Assembly (NCBI RefSeq): GCF_017654505.1
Contig: NC_054565.1
Location: 4,249,283 to 4,313,282 of the forward strand
Length of the DNA: 64,000 nucleotides
From: Polyodon spathula
Lineage: Eukaryota; Chordata; Actinopteri; Acipenseriformes; Polyodontidae
Reading direction: 5' to 3'
Below, piece by piece: positions 38,346 to 52,110 of the stretch (positions are counted from its first letter, which is position 1; each line of letters starts with the position of its first letter). Made by a program: the position numbers and the translations under genes. Below the pieces are notes generated by a model. It saw nothing but the letters and a program-made list of their open reading frames with translations. It ran no database searches and was not told where the DNA came from.

Positions 38346-39240
38346 AGGTATATCATGTATATACATAGTAATCCGATATTATATATATATCAGTATGGAT
38401 AGTAATTACATTAGTTAATTAGCATTTATTATGTTTATGTTTATAAAATCAGTTATCCAAGGATCTTCAGTTTTTCTTTGCCGTTGGCTCTAGCATCTGT
38501 TAAAGTAAGCATAGCTTATTGACACTGTTTTTTTAATTAATGCATATATTAAACATTAACTCAAATGCAGATATATTAAACATTAACACATAGTCCATAC
38601 TGCAGTTTTACAGGGATATATTCCTGCATGGTGAATATAGCCAAGTGTTGGAACACCTTATTTTCAACACCTCATTTTATAAGGGTAGGAAAATTCAATA
38701 GGCTTTAAATACATTTCTGTGTATAAAAACAAAGCATTCCCAGTTACATAATGAAAAGGGAATGGCACATCTGACATGGCCAAAGTTTAAAACAATGTAT
38801 TTTTACTGGACACTTCAAAACAGATTTTACATATTTTCCAGAATCCCCAAATATAGGGATGCTATTTTAAAGCTGTTTAATACGTTCTGATTGTAATACA
38901 TATTGGCAGTTTTCACTTGTTCTAATATCTGAAGTGCCTTCCCAGGAAGCTTTCCAGTTTTGAGCTTTTACCAGACCCGTGTTCATCCTGGATGCAGATA
39001 CTATTATATCTTATCTTACCACCTCAGTAAGGCAGTCAGGCACATGGCGACAGTCATGCCAGCGAGTCAAACCTGCTCCCCCAGACTGAGAAGCATAGCT
39101 GGGGCTGAGCTGACCAACACGCACACGCACAATAAACAATGCATTATAAACTAAGACCAATAAATACAATAAATAAACCACAAACTTGCACAGAAAGCTT
39201 TACTAGTCCTAACCCACTGCTTCCTCGAGCTCCTCTGACG
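38346..39240. other. AT-rich non-coding DNA
   Basis: A small duplicated phrase (atatattaaacattaac) occurs twice near 38544-38590. No gene or known repeat was seen. Confidence 0.45.
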
Positions 39241-39256
39241 AGAAAGAGAGAGAGAA

Positions 39257-39339
<83 letters not shown>
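39241..39339. repeat. (AG)n microsatellite
   Basis: About 99 bp of AG repeats with a few AAAG interruptions at the left end. RERERE and SLSLSL frames across it are artefacts. Confidence 0.96.
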
Positions 39340-39342
<3 letters not shown>

Positions 39343-40553
39343 ATAAATTAATGTAGTGTTCATCATCCACTGGACTTCACCAGTACTATATTTATCCACA
39401 GGAGAAAAAGTTCTGCAACACTTCAAGAGAAGTTTCAATTAGCAAGAGATTGAAAATGTATTATGACGTATTTCTTTCATGAGAGAGACTGATTGATAGG
39501 GCATTTAAAAAGCTTGTTGTAGAAATTGATTTGATTCAAGTAGGAGTGATAGTATTCTCTGCCATCTACTTTAAGGCCTCCGTATGAGGCAATGTAACTT
39601 TAAGAAAAACTGAGCCAGCCCTTTTTTGCAAACTGTACATGTCACTCATCACAGTGGGAATTGATCAAACACACTGCTCGATCTCAGTCAGCTACAAAAC
39701 CTGTAAGCCAAGAACACGTGTGGTGAGGAGAATATTTTCACTGCCTGACTCTTGCCCCTTCTGCAGTTATTTCTATCCGGATCTATCTGGCTGAATATCT
39801 GTCTCAGAGATATAGAGCTCTAAATAATCGTCTGTTACTTTGCTTATGACTTTAGAGAACAGACCACGTTAACCATTCCCTTTGGGGTTCAGTCTGAAGG
39901 CCACGCAGCAAGATGACCCTTCTTCGCTTGTGTCAATACCTGTAGGGTTTTTTTGAAGGAACAGCAACAATATGCAAATCTACGTGCTATTATAAATGTA
40001 ATAGCAGCCTTCTTTTCTTTAATCACTTTCTCCTGTATAGGAAGTACAGCATTTGCATTTGGTCTTTTGCCAGCCAAACGGTAATGTTTCTCACAACATT
40101 GCACCAGGTGATTGATTAAGGAATAGGAGTTTTCATTTTATTTTTTTCACTAAAGGTTTAAAAAGTCTCTCTCCCTTGAATCCTGGTGTCCTCTGCCAAC
40201 CCTTCCCCCTCTCCCCTGGAGCAGAGAGAGGGAGATGTCAGAAGGGTATCAGAGTGTGAAGCAGGTAATCCGCATTGAGGAGATCATAACACTTTAGAAT
40301 CTCCTGGCCAGTTATCCCAACACTGCAGCATCTAGCGAGGAAGGATTTACTTAGAGGAGAGTCACCGTCTTATCTTACATTATCTATCAAGTACAGTAAA
40401 GTCTGAGGCTACCAGTAGTAAAAATGAAACTGCCGTTAAGTTTTTTTTTTTTTTTGTGCTTTCAGTGTTGAGCTTGTTATATTCCTGGTGGGTGTCTTTG
40501 TATATGCAGTCTTCCTGTAATGTGTCAAATATCCAGCAATTAAAAACAAATAT
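39340..40553. other. Non-coding DNA
   Basis: A T run lies at about 40441-40455. Frame 39889-40104 has no domain. Confidence 0.45.
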
Positions 40554-40969
40554 GGTAACACTTTATATTAAGGTGCTGCTTATTAATGGTTTATAAACGT
40601 TTTAGAAATGTATAGTATATGCTTACTAACTATATTATAGAGTATTAATAAAGCATTATAGGTGGTTTATAACTGTACAATAGCCATAGACAGAATTACA
40701 GTTTTTATAAAGAGACCAGTTGTAGTCACCTATTCTACTTTGGGATGTTTACCCATGCAACAGCCATAGATCTAATTACGTTTATATAAAGGGGACAGTT
40801 TTTAGACACCTATTGTACTTTGGGATGTTTAAATGTAATTCCGTCTATGGCTACTGCATGGTTATAAACCACCTATAATGCTTTATTAACACTCTATAAA
40901 GTAGTTATTATACATGTATTATATATTTATAAAACATTAATAAGCGATACCTTAAGCTAAAGTGTCACC
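40554..40969. mobile_element. Foldback MITE, family A, copy 2, with internal duplication
   Basis: The left end ggtaacactttatattaagg is mirrored by the right end, whose complement begins ggtgacactttagcttaagg. The arms share the family's gctttattaacactctataa and ccatagacagaattac-type segments with copy 1 at 16381-16706. This copy is about 90 bp longer because a segment of about 80 bp (caatagccatagacagaatt ... ctttgggatgtttac, about 40678-40752) is followed by a diverged second version (about 40758-40830). It has no coding capacity. Confidence 0.83.
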
Positions 40970-41689
40970 GTTAATATTTTAGTTGACTCACTTTGACTAA
41001 CTTCCAATTACATGTGAGAAAATATTATTAAACTGTCACAATGCATGTAAGTAAATATCTGTATTAAACATTAGCTGGTATTATGAAATATTTGCACTAA
41101 ATAGCATTATGATAATACTTTGTATTGTTTGTAATTGTCTTTCAATACAATTTCTTATCAATAGCAAACAGGAGTGATTAATCGATTAATCCATCGTGTA
41201 GATCGGATGATTAACTGATCAATAGAAAATGCCATGCTTAAAACCCCTCTTGAATATATACTTTAAGTAAGCTACTTTGCTTTAAATGCAATTGGTAGAG
41301 ATTTACGTTAAGTAGTTTGCTGTACATACCATTGGTAAATATACACTTTCAGAAAGTTAGTTATGAATAGACTATATATTAATACATCTTTGGGATTAGA
41401 CAAATATTAAATTGTGATTACACTATTCTTATGTAAACCTTTATATAATTTGTGGGATTATTATTAAACAGTGCTGTAGTTACTTTGAAAAAGAAAATAA
41501 GAAAGATAGGAAATATAATCAACCTCTGGTAGAGTATGTTGTCTAAATATCAGATCTAAAGTACAGCTATTTTTGGGAGAGAAAAAGCAAAGACATATAT
41601 GGCTATGACTGAAAATAATCTACACTATATATTAAATAAACAGCTGTAATAAAATAAAAACACTTGATCTACCAGACAAGACTTTCTCC
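40970..41689. other. AT-rich non-coding DNA
   Basis: A gattaatcgattaatc palindrome lies near 41176-41192, the kind of motif seen at hAT-type ends, but no other sign of an element accompanies it. Confidence 0.45.
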
Positions 41690-42830
41690 TCATTCTACAG
41701 CTTTTTGTAACAAGGTGACCAGAACTGAACGCAATATTCTAGATGAGATATTACTAATGCATTGTAAAGTTTTAACATTACTTCCCTTGATTTAAATTCA
41801 ACACATTTCACTATTTAACTAAGCATTTTGTTGGCCTTTTTATAGCTTCCCCCCTTTGTCTAGATGAAGACATTTCTGAGTCAACATAAACTCCTAGATC
41901 TTTTCAATTTCAGTATCTCCCATATGGTATTTATAATGGGCATTTTTATTGCCTGCGTGCAGTACCTTACACTTTTCTCTATTAAATGTCATTTGCCATG
42001 TATCTGCCCAGTTCTGAATCTTGTCTAGATCATTTTGAATGACCTTTGCTGCTGTAACAGTGTTTGCCACTCCTCCAATTTTGTGTCATCTGCAAATTTA
42101 ACAAGTTTGATTACTATTACTTAATCTAAGTTATTAATGTAGATTAAGAAGAGAAGAGGACCAAATACTGATCCTTGTGGTACACTGGCTATCTCGCTCC
42201 ATTTTGAGATTTCTCCTCTAATCAGTACTTTCTGTGTTCTACATGCTAACCACTCCCTAATCCATGTGCATGCATTTCCTTGAATCCCTACTGCGTTCAG
42301 TTTGAGAATTAATCTTTTATGTAGGACTTTTTCAAAAGCTTTCTGGAAATTTAAATAAACCATGTCATATGCTTTGCAATTATTAATTGTCAATGTTGCA
42401 TCCTCAGAAAAATCAAGCAGGTTAGTTAGACACAAGCTCGCTTTTTTAAAACCATGCTGACTATCTCTCAGGATAATGTTACCATATAGATAATTTTCCA
42501 TTCTGGATCTTATTATAGTTTACATAAGTTTACATAAAATAAAGCTCAGGTTTATTGGTCTGTAGTTACTGGTTTCAGTTTAGTCTCCATTTTTGTGGAT
42601 CGGTTTTAGGTTTGCAATTCACCAGTCTGTCAGGACAACCTCTGTGTCAAGAGACTTTTGCATGATCTTGGTTAGCTGTCTGTAAATAACTGCTTTAATT
42701 TCTTTGAGTACTATTAGGAGGATTTCATCCAGCTCAGAGGATTTGTTTATTTTAAGAGCTCCTAGTTCCTTTGACACTTCTGCTTCTGTTGTGATAAAGT
42801 TATTTTAAACTGGATTGGAACAGGTTGATA
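41690..42830 (-). mobile_element. CR1-like LINE, 5'-truncated reverse transcriptase
   Basis: On the minus strand the reverse-transcriptase domain can be followed in order. An LKINKSSELDEILL-like segment (about 42760) comes first, then NYRPINLS-like residues (about 42560). The long frame at 42121-42501 follows, with QHGFKKASLCLTNLLDFSED, VYLNFQKAFEKVLHKRL, VPQGSVFGPLLFLIYINNLD. After a stop near 42121 comes the catalytic block KFADDTK, with F-A-D-D at 42085-42096, and beyond it YKYHMGD and [16 protein letters not shown] residues (about 41730). Such LINEs copy their RNA into DNA at a nick. Several stops and frameshifts show it is dead. The family is CR1-like (Jockey group) by its wording. The 5' part with the endonuclease is missing. 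Confidence 0.8.
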
Positions 42831-45800
42831 TGTGGGACGTCCTAGATAGACCACATGCCCTTAGATAAATTCCTATCTGTTACAGTGTATTCTTCTTAAT
42901 GGCCAACAGACATGCTAAAGCAAGAAAACACTTGCAGTTGCAGAAAGAAGCTGTTGAAGCTGTACTGAGTAGCTTGGTTTCCCTCTGACTGTTGCTTTTA
43001 TGTTTAGTCCGTAATGAAAGGCTATTGTTGGGCTTCATCACTTCATCAGGAGTTAAGAAGCTAGAACTAATAACCTTCTGTGATGGATTGGAACAAATAC
43101 CAACTCTATTGTTCTCCAGCTGTCCATGCAATGGTATGGCTTTTATACAGTGATCTTTACCACCTATATAGAAACCTGGTGAATGTATGTATGGATCACA
43201 TCAACATAATTAAACAAGTTACTGCGGCTTTTATTTAAACAAATGTGTAATTTTGGCAAACAATCCTCTGATATTACATGTGTATTATAGGGTAATTTTC
43301 ATTACAGTATTTATACGATAGTGTGTTAACATATGTATCATTACCTTGGCTGGTGTTACTGTTTTTTACAGTTTTTTTTTTTTAATAACTGAAGAATAAT
43401 TAGTATTCTTAAGGGAGATCTACACAGGTTTTGCTCATGCAGTTGACTTGGGCAACCAGGTGACTTTTTTGACTTGTCACTTTCTACAGCCTGCTGCTTT
43501 TGTGGTGAAGGGATATATTTCCCTATGTTGAGGTATCGCCGATTAGAATGAGAAACCAATACACAGCTGTAAGCTTGTAAATTAAAATCTGCCCCTTTTG
43601 TCAGAGGCCTTTTTGATGGTACCATTGATCTTTAGCTTAAAAAATTAATTTGGAAATGCTTGCGTTCTACTTGACTTGAATTCCCAGACAGACATGCAAG
43701 TCAATACCTGCCTATGGGTCCTCAAAGAGGCTACTTTGATACTACACATCACAGCCAGTTTGTCCGAACGTGACTGAGTAAGGTGTCAGCTGCTTATTGT
43801 GATGGTGCTTTCTTTTGAGATCTTTAGGCTAACATGTGCTAAGAGCTAATGACTTGGTTAGCACAGTATCTGCATGACCCAAACTAATAAAGGACATATG
43901 TTGGTCTGGAAATGGATTCCTTGGTTTTTAGAGAGCGACTCAGTTTTGAGCTATTTTTATGGCTGCCAGCTCTATCCCTTGACCCCTGAGTAACATTGAT
44001 CTAGAAATCCAAAACACACTGGATAGTACATTAGATTGTGTGAATATGCTGTTACTCAAATATACCTGCAGTCAAATGGCAAAGGCTCCCCTTTCTATAG
44101 CCATGCATCATCGGAATGAAGAAGTAAGATAAGCAGCCTGGCTTTTCAAGGCAGTTCAAAGCATGTTCCCAGGTCATACGCAAAACAAATGAAGAAATCT
44201 ATTTGAGCAGCCACACTCTGAACTATCAAGAACAATCTCAAATCTCAGGTACAGGAAAGTAAAATAATAATAAATACAAAACAATGTAGCATTCGATTTT
44301 AAGATGCTTGCTGTCTGTAGGGCTTGTGAATTATTCATAAGGGTTCAGCATACTGCCACAGCTTGATGCCTCAACAGAATACAAAACGTACAGTATAAGG
44401 ATATAACTGAGGCACACTTTGTGTTGCTTTGTAACACTTGTGTAAATGTGATATAGATATCTTAATTATCATTAATTACGTTATTAATAAGTAAACAGTG
44501 GCAGATATTTATACCAGTAATCTTTAACTTGTATTGAAGTAGCTCTAGCTATCAAAATAGTTCCATTAATGTTGCCTGTCATTTGGAAGTTGTTGAAATG
44601 CATTAAGTTGACTTGCAATACTGTAGCTTTTATGTTTACGTAGCACTTAAAACATCTGCAGACGCTTTTGATATGGGCCCTGCTGTAAGGCTGTTAGAAT
44701 GACATATAACATGCCATTGCAGCTCACTAGCAGCCAACATCAAAAGTTTACTGGAAGGGATTAGAAACTTAATGTGAAGCACGTGTGGAGCTGTGTAAAG
44801 GGCACCTGACGGATATGATCAGGGCTCCGAGCTGCCAATGGGACCAACAGAGTAGCCCCTTGACACTGATATCTTGTAAGGGCTGAGCACAGTGCCATGA
44901 TCAGGAGTGCGGTTGATCCTACACCACACTTCATCTTTACCAGCTTCTACACCATTCCACAATGGAACAGGTCACAGAAAGATTTGCACTGAAGCTCATT
45001 TTATGCATAAAAAATACATGGATCAAATCATGTAGAAGATATATCTTGAGATATGGGAGGCCTGACCTGCAGCTGGCAGTGTTTAGGCACCTGCAAAAAA
45101 AAAACTAAAACAAAATAGGAGCTGAAAGTTTCAATCCTTTTCCCTCAATGTGGATTCTTGTAAATCTTGTTAGATTTTTTTTTATTCAGGCTCTGTAGGA
45201 ATGATATGTGCTCTTAACATCTGTTTTGCAATGACTTTGTGTTTAGTGATGTTTAACCCTTGCTTTGTTTGCAGTTGTTTTGTGCAAATTATATTGATCC
45301 TTATAACACAGAAACATATTGTTGTAAAAATTGTAGTAAAAAAAGAAGCTTCTTCAGAAACAGTGAATGTGTTCATTCCCAGTGCAGAACACATTCTGAA
45401 CAGACCAGACCCTATATGTATCATTAGTGCGTTAATAAATTGCTTGATTTATTTGTATGCATAATTAAATATTGATTAATTAATCTTGCGTAAGGCACTC
45501 GTACGCACGTTTCTAAGTAATACGTGTTAATAAATCCCAACATGACTAAAGTTGTTCGCTTATTGAAAACCGAATTTAAAATGGCCCTATATAGCCGTAT
45601 ATGGATAATGTAGCCCTAGTAATACATTGAACATGTTTTTGAGATGGGTTGAAGATGCCAACAAGAGGTAACCCCAATCTGGAATTGAAGTCAGAATAGT
45701 CATTTTCAATATCCCAGTACTGTTAGTCTGGTAGAATAAACCGCGTGTTAAAGATCTGTTGCCCCCAGCCCCCCATCAACACTAAGACAATACCAATAAA

Positions 45801-47794
45801 GGTTGGGAATTGGGGTTCTGATCAGACCTCAGGAGCAATCAATCTTGAGCCTACCATCTATAAGTAACATCCAAGCATTGATCCTTTATTTATCTGGAAT
45901 GGACTCGCACCAAAGTTCAATGTCATAAAGGAATTAACAATTCCATAAAGAATGATGCCTTAATAAACACGATATACTACTCTTAGAGGCTGTATTAACT
46001 AATACTCAAACAGTTGCACCCGCTACAAAAATAGGTCAACAGAAATCCACTTGAATATACACGTAGTTTAACCAAGTTTATATTGAACAATACCCCAAAT
46101 TAGAATTCCGAAAGAATGAATTGAACTAATGAATATTGTCTGGGGGAGGCGATGTGGGCTGATAATTACAGCAAAGTCAAGGGACCCCAGCTGCCACCAA
46201 CTCACTGATTGGCCTGTGTGTACCCCTTATGAGTTACAATTATTTATTTTTTAAAAGGATTCTTCAACAAATGGCATTTCTGCCCATCACTCATATCACA
46301 CTATGCACTGTCAGTTGACTTGGTTGGGGGAATATAGCTCACCTTACATCATTAACAAAGCTTGAATTTGATTTCATCATGGGGGCTATCCCAGCATCAA
46401 AATTAACAAATAGACCTGATTTCTCAATATTAACATTAGTTGCTCATTACATAGAGCCCTGATATCACTAATCTTGGACTAATTAATGTTACTTTAGTTA
46501 AAGTGCCACGACTAGTGCTAATTAGGGTCTATGGAAACACCAAAAAACTATCTTAAGATAACGTTAACCTGGGATGAGGCCAGATTTTCCTTGTCTGTGT
46601 TGCAATGCTAAGGTAGAGCATGTCTAGTCCAGATTGCTGTAGTGTAAAAAACTTAGTTTTGTGGGTTTGTGTCACAAACGTAATGTTGTCTTAGTGTATT
46701 ATTTTGTAACAAATCTTTTTTGTACCTGTGGTGATGGAGCAGACATCCCACACTGGACATGCCAGACACTAGGACCCTGGGGGAACTTATCAACAACACA
46801 GCATTTCAACAATCACAGCTGCTTTCCAAGTTGCTATTTATCCATGTATTGCAAAGATTGTTTGGTTCTGTTCATTCTATGGAAACCCCCCTGTTTGTAA
46901 CCAGTGTATTCCAACTGTAGGAAAACTAATGACCTTCCACAAATTAGCAAAGACCTCAATGAGCTTCTGCTGTAGTTTAGCTGTAGTTAGCTTCCAGTTT
47001 ACAGATTTTGCAGTGACAGCCACAGAAACACTCTTTAGTTAAACTAAATGCCGACCATCCGAGTGTATAAAGACATTGAAGAATATTTAGAGGATTTTTT
47101 TTTACTTACAGATATCAATGTACAGATGAATGCACAAGGTTTTGTCTGTATGTTCTTATTAGAATACCATTTAATAGATAGTGTTTTTGTTCAAGATAAA
47201 TAATCAATCCCTCTTTTATCTAGCTAAAAAGTAAAATGTTGACATGGTTTATATGCAAGAATCAAAATAACCCTTTTCCATGTATTTTTAGGCACTTTGT
47301 TTGTTAAGTTCAACCCATGTTCAGTAATACATATCAAATTGGCCTCAACTTTTATAGGAAGCCAACTGGTTGGACAGAGAAATGGATGATGGTATTTAGC
47401 ATCAAGTTCCTTGTGCAATGTGATAAATGTGCTGGAAACGGTGCAAAATGTCCACCCTCCTCTCCCTTGGATGTAAACCTTTCTGTTTGATTGATTTATT
47501 ATCAAACACGGCTGATAAATCTAACAGAATGATAACTGTGCAGAAAAAAAGACAACCTCAACCACCAGCAAAAGTGTTTCATTTGTAATAAATGTAAGGG
47601 CTGCCTGAAGTAACCTGAATTGTAGCAGAGCAGACAATATTATTGCAAGAACAGTGCTTCCCAACATTTTCTCAAGAACATATATCTTGCTACCGGTAGT
47701 ACAGAAGCCAACTTGCCAAAAGTGGCTTAAATCCAGTTATCTGTCCAGGCAAAACCTCCACAACATGTCTTCGTGTTGTGGTTACCCGTTGCCA
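42831..47794. other. Long non-coding stretch
   Basis: Frames at 42880-43131, 43356-43625, 45182-45464 and 46661-46900 lack recognised domains, and several overlap on opposite strands. A phrase like acgtgttaataaatccc near 45522-45540 has a loose counterpart at about 55938-55955. No transposable element could be named. Confidence 0.45.
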
Positions 47795-47870
47795 GACCCG
47801 TAACTAGGGCAGGCACACGCCCCGAACGCAAAGTCTATTAGGGGCGGAAAAATGACTGAAATGCATTAAC
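47795..47870. mobile_element. Possible DNA-transposon end
   Basis: cccgtaactagggcaggcac and cgaacgcaaagtctattagg with ggcgg resemble termini of non-autonomous DNA elements in fish. There is no matching second end. Confidence 0.25.
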
Positions 47871-48393
47871 ACTCAAGTAATAATTTAGCTTTGTGTTTCT
47901 CAGTGTTTTCATTTGTCAGCTGTCAGCACACCCTAGCATAGTCTGAAGGTAGCATGTACCTCTGCACTAGAAAAAGGGAATGCATCACTTCCTTAGCAAC
48001 GGTCTTAACGACCACGAACCTGGTTCTACACTAACCCAACAACATGGCTTCGCCATTTCGTTACTCTGGCATATCTGTGTCGTTCACTTCCCCAGCGCTG
48101 TGCAGGATTGTTTATTTATTCTCTCCTGCAGCCTTCAGGACCAGCACTACTATAAACGTTTATTTAGAGTCTGAAATGTAAAGGAGGCACGTCTCATAAC
48201 ATGTATTAAGCACCTGTGTAAGAAAGGTAAACCATAGGCAACAAGTAAGAAATTGATTAATAAGAAAAGGCAAATGAATGAACAGCCCTTTCAATTCACT
48301 ACCCTGAACTACAAGATGTTAAATGTGGTACTAGTCTTTATTTATGATGAGATGGCATTGTGGTTTTATGTCTTTCGAAATGTGCTTCATGCC

Positions 48394-48397
<4 letters not shown>

Positions 48398-48472
<75 letters not shown>
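48398..48472. repeat. (AT)n microsatellite
   Basis: A pure AT tract of about 75 bp. Confidence 0.96.
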
Positions 48473-48474
<2 letters not shown>

Positions 48475-50570
48475 ATGATGATACTATAGAGATATTAAAT
48501 AATTGTGTAAGGGTTAATGTGGCTGGTAAAATAATCATGCAGTAGTTTTTTATTGTTTACAGCAACACTGCTAAAATTCCACAAATGCGTGCAGTTACTG
48601 ATCAAGTTTTAATTTGGTTGGAAAAAGACAATTTAATCGTCCTTATTATAAGCACATAGCTTTTACTGTGGAGTCAAAAACTAAACTCCAGCCCTGACTA
48701 ACAAAAAATTACCATACGTAAAATAAAGTCATTATCATTGATTGATATTGAAAATACGAGGATTGAATACAATCGTAGAGGCAGGGAATCTAACGATGCA
48801 GTTAACATGTTTTAACAAGTTCCTTTCCATTTGTAATATCTTGTTCCCATCAAACATGTTAAAGGCTAAAATGCCTAGTTATGGACCTGCCCTTTGCAGC
48901 ATGCATTTTCTATACTATATGTGAAAAGTATACTAAGTTTGTCAAAACATGAATTCATTGTTTCATTCAAATTTAAACACACTTGGAAATCAAACATTAA
49001 GAACATGTTCCAGGACATTTTAAATATATAATTATATAAACAAAATGCATTTTTGCTGGCTCTACTTAAGAAACAAAAATGGCTTGGGTGCTGTTCAATA
49101 CAGCCCTTTCACTCCATCATTTGTATGGGTTCCCATAGAGCCCTTTATCTGAAACGTGTTTCAATTGTGCCAATGTAATAGGAAGAAGAGTTAAGAGCAT
49201 CTCAAAGCTTTTAACGATGAAGAACTATATTGAAGTAATCCTTTCTTCAGAACTGTATCCAATTACCTCTGAGCAACATGACAGCACAGATTTACAATGA
49301 CTTTGAATAGTAATGGAAAAAGTGCAGCTGATGGTTACAGAAATATACACACAGCTAAGGACATCAGAGGGGAACTTACATCTGGCAGTTTAGTTTAGTA
49401 GAGATGTAGAAGGCTGAAATATGTCATAAAATAGAGGGCAGATGTATAGGACAGGAATATGAAGCAGTGTAGTGGGTTAAATTAGACAAAATTACAAGGA
49501 TTACAGAAACTAATGTTTATATACTGTGTTATTACATTTGGTTAGGTAAGGGCAGTCCACTTAGAACTGTCAAGAGTTCATGCAGAATCTGATGAATCAC
49601 AGGACCATGATAGACATAAAAAACAATCCTGTAAAACAAAGTTACATTGGTAGCTACTGCTTTAGCTATAGATAAGCCTCACCAATGCTTGATATCCCTG
49701 ACATGGGAAACGTCTGAATATATGTGATATATGCATGGTAAATTTTCAGTTTTTCTCATGCTTTTTTCAATGATTATACTATGCATTTACCACAGGTTGC
49801 CATGATCAGCGCCCAACATTAATTGTTATGCTGGTTTAGATCCATGCACTGCACATTTGGAGATAAAACTAGTAACAAACAAAGATAAGTCATATTTTAA
49901 ATGTAGGCAATTTGTGGAACATAAAGGTCCCAATATGTAATAAATTTAACAGAACCATCTGCGAGAGACAAATGTTCAAGCTCTCCATTTGTTAACGTGC
50001 AATAAATTACCTTTAAGGAGCGTTTTATTTTCCCATTCTTGGTGACAGGCCCATTTAAATGCAGTTTGCAGCTAAAGACATTAGCAGAGAGATAGAAGGC
50101 AGCAGCTGATCATATACCGACCAGACTGTTATAATAGCCGGTACAGTCCTGATAAATCTGACCCTGGTAACAGAAATACTTATTGTTATATACCAGCTGT
50201 CACTGATAAATTAGCCTACCATCTAAAGAAGCGCTGATCTGGGAATGAATTTATTCCACGCAAAACAGAATTAACACGAGGCTATTAAACTTGTCTTCTG
50301 TTGATGATTTTAGTGTTGTTTTGCTTAAAATTGCTTTAAACCAAATGAAGGTATACATCTGAACTAGTAGGTAACCAGTGGAATTCTAATATGTTAAAGG
50401 TGCATTGTAATGCATTTAGAAGATTTGGAGGGACATTTTAAAAGTAACCTTTGTAACACACATGTGTTGTATAATCATACAGAATATACTCTATAGGACC
50501 CCCTACACATCATTAATCTTCCCATCTGTCAATGTGTAGCAGGTATAAAGCATCGGTGTTAGCTCTTCAT

Positions 50571-50646
50571 TTCTTCTTCTTCTTCTTCTTCTTCTTCTTC
50601 TTCTTCTTCTTCTTCTTCTTCTTCTTCTTCTGCTTCTGCTTCTTCT
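50571..50646. repeat. (TTC)n microsatellite
   Basis: About 75 bp of TTC repeats with two TGC variants near the right end. The purine/pyrimidine strand asymmetry could allow triplex DNA. The poly-Phe frame is an artefact. Confidence 0.95.
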
Positions 50647-51377
50647 TTACTGGCAAGCCTTGTAATGGCACCAAAGCTCAGTACATCTGTCAAAAATCTG
50701 TCAAAATTACAAAACACATCACGTGCCCTTTATCAACAGAAAATACATTGTAAAAACACATGCAATAATGGTGCAGTTGAAGGCAGAAAGCTGGACATTT
50801 GCAGCATCTTATAAATGATTTAGTTCATATATACAGGTTTGTAAATAACAGACAAAAAGGGCAACAGATGGGCAAGGAAGATGCATGGAAAACATTCATC
50901 TCCTTTTATCGTAAGACTCTCCTTGCAGTTATCGCTTCATTACATGAGTTGAGTTCATTATACAGCAGGTTTATTTGTCTACTTAAACAAACTTACCGCA
51001 GCCGAATGGCCAAATATTTAAAGATAAATAACCATGAGCCGTTAGACCCTATCTCAGCTACGTGCCATTAATGGAAACTTAATGTGCCAGCTCTACAGAC
51101 ATTTAAACAATAAAGCACATTGGGTAAATTACTTCTAGTACTTGTCATAATAATTTGGAATAGCCAGCCAGGGACGTGCTGTATACAAACAATGAGCTGT
51201 GTTGTTTGCAGACTAGTAGGCTAAAATGCATTGGCACAAAAGATAATTAAAAATGCAAATAATACATATCTTCCTTAAATCCCTAGAGAAATTATTTTTA
51301 TGACTTGAGGAAAATACACAGCCATGGAAAATGTTTGGAAGCAAACCATATATAAATTTTATGGATATATATTCAAT

Positions 51378-51380
<3 letters not shown>

Positions 51381-51463
<83 letters not shown>

Positions 51464-51474
51464 TTATTATTATT
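51381..51474. repeat. (AT)n followed by short (TTA)n
   Basis: About 79 bp of AT to 51459, then GTTATTATTATTATT. Confidence 0.95.
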
Positions 51475-51780
51475 TCTTCCAGGCTTTGTTCTAAGCTCAT
51501 CAGAATTATATAATACAGTAATTATGTGAAACAATAACAACACTTGGAAATCTCTCATTGTGAATATAAATACAGACAGCAGGCAAGTGCTTTCCTGTTA
51601 CACTACCTTTAATTATTACTCTTTTTTATTTACTTTGCATTTTTGTCATGACCCATCAGTGTTACACTAGATGCACTTTTTAAAGAACCATCGTCATATT
51701 GCTTTTTTGGCCCCATCTTTGCTCTCAGGAGCTGTCTATTGTCTTTCTCACACATGATTATAATTACGACAACTTTATTG

Positions 51781-52110
51781 GGTACCACTCTACATGAAGT
51801 GTCTCTAATTACTGTGTACTTGCACATAGTTATAATGTTATTATGCAGTTACTTTTTGCACTAAAAATGTAAGTACATAATTGTATCAGAAAGGGGTAAG
51901 GGTTAGGTTTAGAGTTAACGCTATATTTTTCTGAACACCGTCACTTACTCTTTACGGTTAGGGAGGTTAGAGTTAGTGTTAGGGTTAGGGTTATATCATG
52001 CAAAAAAAAAGCATAATAACATTGCAATTGTGTGTAAGTACACATGTATTTACTAAGTTACTACTGTGTAAATACATAGTAACTAGAGACAGTTCATGTA
52101 AAGTGTTACC
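51781..52110. mobile_element. Complete foldback MITE, family B
   Basis: The left end reads ggtaccactctacatgaagt and then gtctctaattactgtgtact. The complement of the right end reads ggtaacactttacatgaact and then gtctctagttactatgtatt. The arms extend inward through the ttataatgttattatgca type of sequence. The centre carries telomere-like phrases on both sides (ggggtaagggttaggtttag, and gttagggttagggttat). There is no coding capacity. The truncated relative is at 12811-13005. Its outer sequence GGTAACACTTTA is shared with family A. Confidence 0.82.

Larger units (their letters stand above)
47871..51780. other. Non-coding DNA with three large microsatellites
   Basis: Microsatellites lie at 48398-48472, 50571-50646 and 51381-51474. 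The blocks 49990-50300 and 50880-51160 are free of simple repeats and mixed in composition. No coding domain was recognised. Confidence 0.5.

Noticed and set aside
39139..39438. RERE and SLSL frames
   Set aside because: Artefacts of the AG microsatellite.
50532..50753. Poly-phenylalanine frame
   Set aside because: Artefact of the TTC microsatellite.
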